Source of the DNA: GCA-2747515 sp964427825
Lineage (GTDB): Bacteria; Patescibacteriota; Minisyncoccia; Moranbacterales; GCA-2747515
Direction of reading: 5' to 3'
Assembly (NCBI GenBank): GCA_964427825.1
Contig: CAYRUU010000036.1
Span: 1-8,419 of the forward strand
DNA: 8,419 nucleotides
The position numbers and the translations under genes are program-made. Of this stretch, positions 1 through 5,845 are shown in pieces. Under the pieces are notes generated by a model, which worked only from the letters and a program-made list of their open reading frames with translations, did no database searches and had not been told where the DNA came from. Numbering within the stretch: position 1 is the first letter of the stretch; every line of letters starts with the position of its first letter.

Positions 1-2299
1 TGTCGTTCCAGACGAGGTCACCGATGGAGGCATCACATTTTTCTTTGGTGGGTTTGGTGGGCTTTTTAGGCTCCTCACCGGGAACGGTGACTGTGGAGTC
101 ATCACTATCATCCGGTGTACCACCGTCAGGCGTCTCCCCCTTTACAACCACGACATTACGGTAGGATGCTTGGACATTCTCCTGTTTACAGGTGTAGCTG
201 AAACTTTCGCCCGGTGTGAATGCGTCGCCGTAGAGTTGTGCCGTCTGTGCCGCTGTGCGGTTACAATCCGACACATATTGATCGGAAATCGTGACATTAG
301 TAATGTTTGTGTCGCCGGTATTTTTCACGGTAATCGTAAACATTGCCGTGCCACCCTTCAATACCGTTTGTGCGTCGCCACTGTTGTCGCCGTTACGCTT
401 CTGGACCTCAATACCCGGGTTTTTCGGCGTTTCCGGCACAACAACATCCGTATCATCGCTATCGTCCGGCGTGTCCGGCGTGTCACTACTTACGACAACA
501 ACATTTTTGAACGATGCTTGGACATTTTCCTGTTTGCACGTATAGCTAAATGTTTCACCCGGTGTGAATGCGTCGCCGTAGAGCTGCGCTGTTTGCGCTG
601 CGGTACGATTGCAGTCCGGAGCAAGCTGATCTTGCACCACAACATTAGTCAGGTTCACATTGCCTGTATTCTTTACAGTGATCGTAAAGTGTGCCGTTTC
701 ACCTTTGGCAATCGTCTGTGTATCACCACTATTGTTACCATTGCGCTTCTCCACATTCAACGAAGGGTGATCCGTCGGCACAACAACATCCGTATCATCT
801 TCATCACTCGGGTCAGTGTCGTCACCAGGTGTTTCACTGTGTACAACAATCACATTTGTGAACGATGCTTGGACATTTTCCTGTTTGCACGTATAGCTGA
901 ATGTTTCACCCGGTGTGAATGCGTCGCCGTAGAGCTGCGCTGTTTGCGCTGCGTTACGATTGCAGTCCGGAGCAAGCTGATCTTGCACCACAACATTAGT
1001 CAGGTTCACATCACCGGTGTTTTTCACGGTAATAGTGAAGTGCGCTGTTTCACCCTTGGTAATCGTTTGCGTATCCGCCGTGCCATCACCATTTTTCTTG
1101 TCAATGGTGATCGCCGGGTGCGTTACTGGTGTTTCTACCGTCACATGACTCGTGTCTTGCGAAGATACATGTTTGTCCCCCGCATCACCCGTCACAACGG
1201 CAACGTTTGTGAAAGACTCTTGTACGTTGTTCTTTGTGCAGGTGTAGTGAAAACTTTCACCCGGTGTGAATGCATCGCCATAAAGCTGCGCTGTTTGCGC
1301 TGCTGTGCGATTGCAGTCCGGTGCAAGCTGATCGGTAATCACCACGTTGGTGAGGTTGACATTACCGGTGTTTTTCACGGTAATTTTAAATGTTGCCGTG
1401 CCATTCTTGACGATTGTCTGACTGTCACCGCTGTTGGTACCATTACTTTTGGTAAGAGAAATTGCAGGGTTTGCAGGAATCAATTTGTATGCGCCACAGA
1501 TCACGGTTTTTCCACCATTACTACCTACGCACTGCCATGACCACGGACCACTGCCGATCACGGGTGTTGGTGTTCCCACGGAGCATAGTCCACCTGTTGG
1601 CGTCGTTTCCACCGTTGTGCCGTGAGCTGGTCCGCATACGCCGTCAATCGGCGCAGGTGGCACAGTCACATCCACATGTGTATCATCGCACACCGTCAAT
1701 ACCGTTCCATCGTTGGGTGTAATTGCCGTAACGGTGGCAACGTTATCAAAAGACTCTTGCACATTAGGCAGTGAACAGGTATAGGAAATGATCTCTCCCG
1801 GTTCAAAGGATGCACCATAGAGTTGCGCCATTTGCACCGCCGTGCGGTTGCAGTCTGGTGCAAGTAAATCGGTCACGCGCACATTCGTCAAGGGAATGTA
1901 ACCGCCGTTCATGATGGAAATTGTGAACGTTGCTGTACCACCTTTCTGTACAGTCTGTGTATCCTTGGTGTTCGTGCCGTCACGTTTCTCAAGATACAGT
2001 GCCGACAAGCACCAATCCGTCGTACACGTTCCGCCGCCGGTCACCGCTGCGGAACATGCCACAGCCGATGTTGACGTCACGCAGGACCACGCCCATGCCG
2101 ATGCCGTTCCCGTTATACTCGTCGCGGTTCCGGACGAACACAAGCCGGCGCCCGTCATCTCCGCATAGGTAGAAAACGTGCTTCCGCTTGCAGCGCCACA
2201 TGCCGCCGCACTCGTTGTTTGCGCCAACGCATCTGGTGATGCTGCGCCGATCGCCAATGCCACAACGGCAAAAGCAACAATCAATCTGATAGATGTCAT
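1..2299 (-). CDS. Secreted multi-repeat surface protein (DUF11-like repeats), 3' end outside window
   Basis: Open from ATG at 2299 for 766 codons to the left edge with no stop, so the C-terminus is missing. An AAGAG at 2307-2311, 7 nt upstream, is a modest ribosome site. Residues 1-26 are a signal peptide (Arg5, hydrophobic core, ALA before Gln27). Two four-Cys modules follow a C...LCS.G...W.W.C...C pattern: residues 34-85 (Cys34, 54, 73, 82) and 219-271 (Cys222, 239, 257, 268). Five DUF11/DUF7507-like beta-sandwich repeats lie at about 100-213, 279-389, 396-507, 513-622 and 629-740. Each has an ITVKNTGNVNLTNV-type strand pair and two Cys exactly 25 residues apart. Acidic Thr/Pro/Asp linkers join the later repeats. 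After a Lys/Pro-rich linker the visible end, CDASIGDLVWND, resembles the start of an SdrD B-like domain. Probably exported and displayed as a stalk or adhesin; no catalytic motif is seen. The anchor type and partner are unknown. Confidence 0.9.
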   Translation of the reverse strand, partial: MTSIRLIVAFAVVALAIGAASPDALAQTTSAAACGAASGSTFSTYAEMTGAGLCSSGTATSITGTASAWAWSCVTSTSAVACSAAVTGGGTCTTDWCLSALYLEKRDGTNTKDTQTVQKGGTATFTISIMNGGYIPLTNVRVTDLLAPDCNRTAVQMAQLYGASFEPGEIISYTCSLPNVQESFDNVATVTAITPNDGTVLTVCDDTHVDVTVPPAPIDGVCGPAHGTTVETTPTGGLCSVGTPTPVIGSGPWSWQCVGSNGGKTVICGAYKLIPANPAISLTKSNGTNSGDSQTIVKNGTATFKITVKNTGNVNLTNVVITDQLAPDCNRTAAQTAQLYGDAFTPGESFHYTCTKNNVQESFTNVAVVTGDAGDKHVSSQDTSHVTVETPVTHPAITIDKKNGDGTADTQTITKGETAHFTITVKNTGDVNLTNVVVQDQLAPDCNRNAAQTAQLYGDAFTPGETFSYTCKQENVQASFTNVIVVHSETPGDDTDPSDEDDTDVVVPTDHPSLNVEKRNGNNSGDTQTIAKGETAHFTITVKNTGNVNLTNVVVQDQLAPDCNRTAAQTAQLYGDAFTPGETFSYTCKQENVQASFKNVVVVSSDTPDTPDDSDDTDVVVPETPKNPGIEVQKRNGDNSGDAQTVLKGGTAMFTITVKNTGDTNITNVTISDQYVSDCNRTAAQTAQLYGDAFTPGESFSYTCKQENVQASYRNVVVVKGETPDGGTPDDSDDSTVTVPGEEPKKPTKPTKEKCDASIGDLVWND
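80..1465 (-). repeat. Four tandem DUF11-like repeat units (repeats 2-5)
   Basis: Consecutive units within the surface gene start near 1465, 1114, 763 and 415 and run leftwards. The unit spacing is 117, 117 and 116 codons. The core of each unit, from the APDC/VSDC cysteine through the second cysteine, is nearly invariant in protein (AQTAQLYGDAFTPGE in all four). A more divergent first repeat lies at about 1661-2002 and is separated from these by the second four-Cys module. The linkers vary in length and are rich in Asp, Thr and Pro. Such arrays can expand or contract by recombination, so copy number may vary between strains. Confidence 0.9.
509..1011. repeat. Near-identical 152-bp direct repeats at 509-660 and 860-1011
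   Basis: Comparing the two stretches by eye, I find only two base differences over 152 bp, at an offset of 351 bp (117 codons). They encode the C-terminal halves of repeats 3 and 4. On both sides the copies diverge abruptly, with many synonymous changes. This suggests recent gene conversion or unequal exchange limited to this tract rather than selection on the protein alone. Confidence 0.85.
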
Positions 2300-2336
2300 A
2301 GAAATACTCTTATATGACGAAATTACTGCCATCCCC

Positions 2337-2375
2337 TGCAAAAAGAGATAACTGCATAGACTAGCACTTTTTGCA
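2337..2375. promoter_or_regulatory. Candidate operator: 9-bp inverted repeat flanking the surface-gene -10
   Basis: TGCAAAAAG at 2337-2345 is the exact reverse complement of CTTTTTGCA at 2367-2375. The arms enclose 21 bp that contain the predicted -10 (2358-2363) and its TG element. Arm centres are 30 bp apart, about three helical turns. One arm lies in the -35/-10 spacer and the other just after the predicted transcription start. The upstream arm also lies within a perfect palindrome, TTTTGCAAAA, at 2369-2378. This fits a repressor site for the surface gene. A leader RNA hairpin is less likely, because the start point predicted here would leave one arm untranscribed. Confidence 0.5.
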
Positions 2376-2386
2376 AAATTTGTCAA
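2358..2386 (-). promoter_or_regulatory. Predicted promoter of the surface protein gene
   Basis: On the minus strand a perfect -35 TTGACA (2381-2386) is followed after exactly 17 bp by TAGTCT (2358-2363). That hexamer is a poor -10, but it is preceded by TGC, an extended -10 element (2364-2366). Transcription would start near 2351, giving a leader of about 50 nt before ATG 2299. The -35 begins 1 bp beyond the T-run of the ispH terminator, which would insulate this promoter from the upstream operon. Confidence 0.6.
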
Positions 2387-2387
2387 C

Positions 2388-2413
2388 AAAAAAGACCGGC
2401 GCCTGCACCGGTC
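2388..2413 (-). terminator. Intrinsic terminator after ispH
   Basis: On the minus strand GACCGG (2408-2413) and CCGGTC (2394-2399) form a 6-bp GC-rich stem with an 8-nt loop. Six T residues follow immediately (2388-2393). It lies 30 nt past the ispH stop and so should end the peptidase-mutY-ispH transcript. Confidence 0.85.
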
Positions 2414-2443
2414 ATCACAGTTATCCCATAAACGTGTCGTGTG

Positions 2444-3382
2444 CTATGCCTGCGCAAGGTCGTGTGGCAACGTGAATTGCACATGTTCCGCGACAACCTC
2501 CATGGTCCGTACGCACGCACCGCTACGCGTAAAATACGCCACAATGTCCTGCACACGATGCTCCGGTGCGCTCGCACCGGCGCTGATACCGACGCGTTGC
2601 ACACCGTAAAAATCTTCCTCGCGCAATGTTTCCACACCCTCCACCAACATCGCCGGCGTGCCGAATTGCTCCGCAACTTCTTGCAAGCGTCGCGAATTGG
2701 ATGATGTGAAAGATCCGACAATAATAATGACATCTGTTTCTTTTGCCAACGCGCGCACCGCTCGCTGCCGATTTGTCGTCGCATAACAAATGTCCTGCGC
2801 CGTCGGCTCCGCAAGATCATAGTACCGTGCGCGGAGCGCTTCCAACACATTGTGCGTTTCATCCACGCTTAACGTAGTTTGTGTAAGCACGGCCATCGGC
2901 GTGTCCGACGCAAACGTCAGTGTCGCCACATCCTCCACATTTTCCACAAGCGGTACATTCTTACCCATGTCGCGCGCCTCTCCTATCACCCCCTCACCCT
3001 CCACGTGCCCCCTGTGTCCGACATACACCACCGATCGCCCTTCGGAAAGAAACTGGCGCATTTCCCGATGCACCTTCGTCACAAGTGGACATGTTGCGTC
3101 AATCACGCGAATGCCACGACTGCGCGCCTGCACAAAATGTTCGGGTGGTGATCCGTGTGCACTGAAGATCGCTGTTGCACCGTCGGGAATATCTGCCACA
3201 TCCTCCACTGTCACGGCACCTTGCGCTTCCAGCGACTGCACCACTGTTGTATTGTGCACAATGGCATGCTTAATATAGATCGGCGCACCATATAACGCCA
3301 ACGCGCGTTCCACCGTTGCGATGGATCGCGCCACACCGGCGCAAAATCCCCGCGGCGACACCAACACGATTTCTTGCACCAT
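2444..3382 (-). CDS. ispH: 4-hydroxy-3-methylbut-2-enyl diphosphate reductase IspH (LytB)
   Basis: 312 aa, full family length. IspH is the iron-sulfur enzyme that makes the last step of the MEP pathway, reducing HMBPP to IPP and DMAPP in the cytoplasm. The three cluster-binding cysteines are in their family contexts: Cys14 (GFCAGV), Cys98 (DATCPLVTKVH) and Cys199 (DICYATTNRQ). Substrate-site residues are also present: His43 (IVHN), His76 (FSAHG), His126 and Glu128 (GHVEGEG), Thr169 (TQTTLSVDET), the SSNS motif at 227-230, and Ser271 (SAGASAPE). The ATG at 3382 is chosen because it gives the normal MVQEIVLVSPRGFCAG N-terminus; the frame is open further upstream only through a TTG inside mutY. 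It starts 4 nt after the mutY stop, with a weak AGGT upstream, so translation is probably coupled. It is last in its operon and is followed by a terminator. No other MEP gene is in view. Confidence 0.97.
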   Translation of the reverse strand: MVQEIVLVSPRGFCAGVARSIATVERALALYGAPIYIKHAIVHNTTVVQSLEAQGAVTVEDVADIPDGATAIFSAHGSPPEHFVQARSRGIRVIDATCPLVTKVHREMRQFLSEGRSVVYVGHRGHVEGEGVIGEARDMGKNVPLVENVEDVATLTFASDTPMAVLTQTTLSVDETHNVLEALRARYYDLAEPTAQDICYATTNRQRAVRALAKETDVIIIVGSFTSSNSRRLQEVAEQFGTPAMLVEGVETLREEDFYGVQRVGISAGASAPEHRVQDIVAYFTRSGACVRTMEVVAEHVQFTLPHDLAQA

Positions 3383-3386
3383 AGAC

Positions 3387-4301
3387 CTATGTACGTAAAC
3401 GCCACTGATTACCCTTTTGTACAATCATACCATCTCGCACCAATGTCTGCAACACGGTATCGCACCACGCACCATCCGCATGCACAGACCAATCTTTCTT
3501 GATCGCTGCGCCAATCGCATTGCGCGTTGCTGGCGCTGTGCGCAAAAACTCCACAATCCGCCCGCGATAGATCCGACGCGGGATGTGTTTACCATTCTCG
3601 CTGCGCCCCACCTCCTTTTTCTTGTGTACCACGGGATCGCGCGGTGCGGGATACGACCGGCACTGCCGTCGCAATGGACACGTGGCACACTGCGGCGCAC
3701 GCTTGGTACATACCAGTGATGCAAAATCCATAAGTGCGCTGTGCCACGCACGCGATCGTCCGCGTGGCGCATACGCTGCTGCCAGCGTCGCAATTCTCGC
3801 ATCACTCGGCATACGCATGGCATGCCATCGACGCACCACGCGCGCAATATTGACATCATGCGTCGCCAAATTGCTGTTGCGGGCAAAGATCGGAATGGCG
3901 TGACTCGTATATGGACCAACACCAGGCAAGGTACGCAACTGCTCCGGATCCGTAGGAAACTTCCCGTTGTACTCCTGCACAACAATCTGCGCCATCTTGT
4001 GCACATTGACAGCACGACGATTATAGCCCAAGCCTTGCCACTGCCGCACCACATCCGCTTGTGACGCCGCAGCAAGTGTGTGCACCGTTGGAAACACCGT
4101 CAAAAACGCCGTATACTTCTCAATGACTTTCGGCACGTTGGTTTGTTGTAGCATGATCTCCGCAACCGCAACCCGATACACGGAAAGGTTTTTGCGCCAT
4201 GGCAAATCATGACGCCCATGCGCACGATACCATGCAAAAATGGCACGTCGGATCCCCACGCGCATCCCATCGCGCTTCCTAGCAATAACTGCCTTACTCA
4301 T
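3387..4301 (-). CDS. mutY: MutY-like A/G-specific adenine DNA glycosylase without MutT-like domain
   Basis: 304 aa, HhH-GPD family base-excision enzyme expected to remove adenine mispaired with 8-oxoguanine. Visible motifs are LPWR at 33-36, AEIMLQQTNV with catalytic Glu48, GLGYNRRAVNVHK, the helix-hairpin-helix LPGVGPYTSHA (125-135), catalytic Asp149 (THDVN), and the 4Fe-4S loop C-X6-C-X2-C-X5-C (Cys198, 205, 208, 214). The Tyr that usually follows GLGY is Asn, as in the shorter MutY-like subfamily. In place of the E. coli-type MutT-like 8-oxoG reader there is a basic linker and a segment at about 244-304 that looks like a winged helix. ATG 4301 overlaps the peptidase stop as ATGA, favouring coupled translation. 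An alternative ATG at 4265 has a better ribosome site (AGGAAG, 9 nt upstream) and keeps every motif. The family is certain; strict A:8-oxoG specificity is inferred. Confidence 0.9.
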   Translation of the reverse strand: MSKAVIARKRDGMRVGIRRAIFAWYRAHGRHDLPWRKNLSVYRVAVAEIMLQQTNVPKVIEKYTAFLTVFPTVHTLAAASQADVVRQWQGLGYNRRAVNVHKMAQIVVQEYNGKFPTDPEQLRTLPGVGPYTSHAIPIFARNSNLATHDVNIARVVRRWHAMRMPSDARIATLAAAYAPRGRSRAWHSALMDFASLVCTKRAPQCATCPLRRQCRSYPAPRDPVVHKKKEVGRSENGKHIPRRIYRGRIVEFLRTAPATRNAIGAAIKKDWSVHADGAWCDTVLQTLVRDGMIVQKGNQWRLRT

Positions 4302-5155
4302 TTCCGCACAACAATCACATTCTTAAATGTCCCCAAAATCGGCTCCTTGTGTCCCGTACTGTAGTCGCGGATGGCATTGTAGAGCACTGTATCCTTGTAT
4401 CGATACCCCTTGCCGACGCGTGTGCCGGGATCGTTGGTGATAAATTCACGTGCCTTTTTGTCATAGCCAATCACGACCAGCATATGCCGATCGGGACCGC
4501 CATTGGTGAAATTCGGATTGCCCAATGCCCGCCCGTTTGTCGGTGCGATGATAATGGCGCCTTCGGCAAGATTACGGTACATGTTTTCCACTGTCGTGTC
4601 ACGCACCACTTCCACCTCGCGCTGAAAATGCGTGCGAAAAAACGCTGCCGTATCCTCCACAGATGTGTCGATCACATCGGCGCCAAACATCGTTTCCTCG
4701 GCCAAAAACATGCGCTCCATTTCCGTCTCGGCATCACCCTTGGCAATGGCGCCCGTGCCATTGAGCCACGCATGTGCCATCAACAGCGACGCCTCCTCGC
4801 ACGCGTCTTGGTAGCGTGGATCATCCCACTGCGCCCGCGGCGCCTGCACGACAAACGGCACCGACTGTTTCACAGAATCCTTCAATGTGGCAAAAAAATC
4901 CTGCGTGGTGCGCACCGGCACAATATCCGCCGCAACAGGGACATCCACCGTCGTGGAACGCTTTTGTGATAGCGCACTGGCGGACACAGGCTCCACCCTT
5001 TGCGCAGCTGCCGCATCTCCCTGCAAAACACGCTCCGCTGCATCTGCATCATCCTTACGAAACACAGAACTGTAGTCGTTCGGCATACGGTACCATGCAA
5101 AGACACCGCCCGCCAACACCGCCACAAATCCGATCCGCATCAAAAAACCCCACAT
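4298..5155 (-). CDS. Membrane-anchored C39-like (papain-fold) cysteine peptidase
   Basis: 285 aa. A short N-terminal hydrophobic segment (about 7-22) after Arg7 is a signal anchor or signal peptide, so the rest should be outside the membrane. Residues 24-97 are an Ala/Asp/Ser-rich linker. Residues 98-283 match the C39_2 peptidase-like fold: VPFVVQAP with likely oxyanion Gln104, catalytic Cys119 in DACEEASLLM, His224 in DRHMLVVIGYD, and FITNDPGTRVGKGYRY supplying Asn241/Asp242. The catalytic residues look intact. The substrate is unknown. Bacteriocin-leader cleavage by classical C39 domains is not implied, because no ABC transporter is fused or adjacent. ATG 5155 has AGGA 4 nt upstream (5160-5163); Met6 is an alternative. 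It is first in the operon with mutY and ispH and is read from a promoter in the divergent region. Confidence 0.85.
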   Translation of the reverse strand: MWGFLMRIGFVAVLAGGVFAWYRMPNDYSSVFRKDDADAAERVLQGDAAAAQRVEPVSASALSQKRSTTVDVPVAADIVPVRTTQDFFATLKDSVKQSVPFVVQAPRAQWDDPRYQDACEEASLLMAHAWLNGTGAIAKGDAETEMERMFLAEETMFGADVIDTSVEDTAAFFRTHFQREVEVVRDTTVENMYRNLAEGAIIIAPTNGRALGNPNFTNGGPDRHMLVVIGYDKKAREFITNDPGTRVGKGYRYKDTVLYNAIRDYSTGHKEPILGTFKNVIVVRK

Positions 5156-5192
5156 AAATTCCTACTATTAGTCGTATTGTCTCCTCTTGGGT

Positions 5193-5221
5193 ATTGTATC
5201 ACTTTTTCCCTCATGATAGAA
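5193..5221 (-). promoter_or_regulatory. Predicted promoter of the peptidase-mutY-ispH operon
   Basis: On the minus strand TACAAT (5193-5198) is preceded by TGA (5199-5201), a good extended -10. A weak -35, TTCTAT (5216-5221), sits at 17-bp spacing. Transcription would begin near 5186, about 31 nt before ATG 5155, with the AGGA ribosome site inside the leader. Confidence 0.6.
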
Positions 5222-5222
5222 T
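5194..5222 (+). promoter_or_regulatory. Predicted promoter of the DEDDy exonuclease gene
   Basis: TTGTAT (5194-5199), 17-bp spacer, then TAGAAT (5217-5222) preceded by TGA, an extended -10. Transcription would start near 5229, leaving a short leader of about 23 nt without a clear Shine-Dalgarno sequence before ATG 5252. The -35 hexamer overlaps the -10 of the opposing promoter. Confidence 0.6.
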
Positions 5223-5251
5223 AGTGCTATTGTCGTTAAAAATTGTACACT

Positions 5252-5827
5252 ATGCGAAAAATCGTCCTTGATATTGAAACCAGCAACACTTTTCACGATG
5301 TGGGCTCCAACGACCCTGCAAAACTTTCCCTGTCGCTCATGGTCGTCTATGACTATGCCACTGATGCCTATCTCACATTTACGCAAAAAAACATCAGTGA
5401 ATTGTGGCCGATCATTGAACAAACCGATCTCTTAATCGGCTACAACTCCGATCACTTTGACATCCCTCTTCTCAACAAGTACTATCCGGGCGACCTCACC
5501 ACGATCGGAAGCTTAGACTTAATGTTAGAGGTGAAGAACGTCGTGGGACGCAGCTTGAAATTGGACAACATTGCGCAAGCGACGCTTGGCGTCGGCAAAA
5601 GCGGACACGGCTTGCAGGCGATTGAGTGGTGGAAAAACGGCGAAGTGGAAAAAGTGGAACAGTATTGCCGCGACGATGTCAAAGTCACCAAGGACGTCTA
5701 CGAATATGCCCTTCAAAACAACACACTCAAATACAAAAACCTTCTGGACACCGTCACATTTTCCATTGACACTTCCACATGGGATCGGCGTTCCGCACAA
5801 GCGATCAACTACACGCTGCCTCTATAA
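5252..5827 (+). CDS. DEDDy 3'-5' exonuclease / RNase H-like nuclease (DnaQ/YprB-like)
   Basis: 191 aa, the only plus-strand gene here. The DEDD exonuclease motifs are in order: Exo I VLDIETSN (Asp7, Glu9), Exo II LIGYNSDHFDIPLL (Asp70), and Exo III YCRDDVKVTKDVY with Tyr138-X3-Asp142, the DEDDy form. All four metal-binding acids are present, so it should be active in two-metal-ion exonucleolysis of DNA or RNA. The substrate cannot be told from sequence. It is a stand-alone domain with no polymerase or helicase fusion. The SLDLMLEV and LDNIAQATLG segments resemble the YprB-type ribonuclease-H-like group. ATG 5252 is chosen because it directly precedes the first beta strand (RKIVLDIE); a TTG three codons upstream is unlikely. 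It ends 18 bp from the convergent rfbD-like gene, with no terminator visible between them. Confidence 0.87.
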   Translation: MRKIVLDIETSNTFHDVGSNDPAKLSLSLMVVYDYATDAYLTFTQKNISELWPIIEQTDLLIGYNSDHFDIPLLNKYYPGDLTTIGSLDLMLEVKNVVGRSLKLDNIAQATLGVGKSGHGLQAIEWWKNGEVEKVEQYCRDDVKVTKDVYEYALQNNTLKYKNLLDTVTFSIDTSTWDRRSAQAINYTLPL

Positions 5828-5845
5828 GACTCTGCGCCACCACTC

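Noticed and set aside
170..1540. A 456-codon open frame on the plus strand, rich in Arg and Cys
   Set aside because: It is antisense to the surface repeat gene. Its apparent internal repeats simply mirror the DNA repeats of the true gene, which has a signal peptide and recognisable domains on the minus strand.
2309..2314. TATAAG on the minus strand just before the surface gene start, as a -10
   Set aside because: It has no -35 at a usable distance and no TG element, and it would leave only a few bases of leader. The TTGACA-N17 promoter upstream fits better.
3425..4075. A 216-codon minus-strand open frame inside mutY
   Set aside because: It overlaps the MutY-like gene in another frame, has an Arg/Trp-rich composition and shows no motifs, while mutY has all its catalytic residues.
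4349..4969. A 206-codon plus-strand open frame opposite the peptidase gene
   Set aside because: It is rich in His, Arg and Cys with no domain, and lies wholly antisense to a gene with an intact catalytic site.
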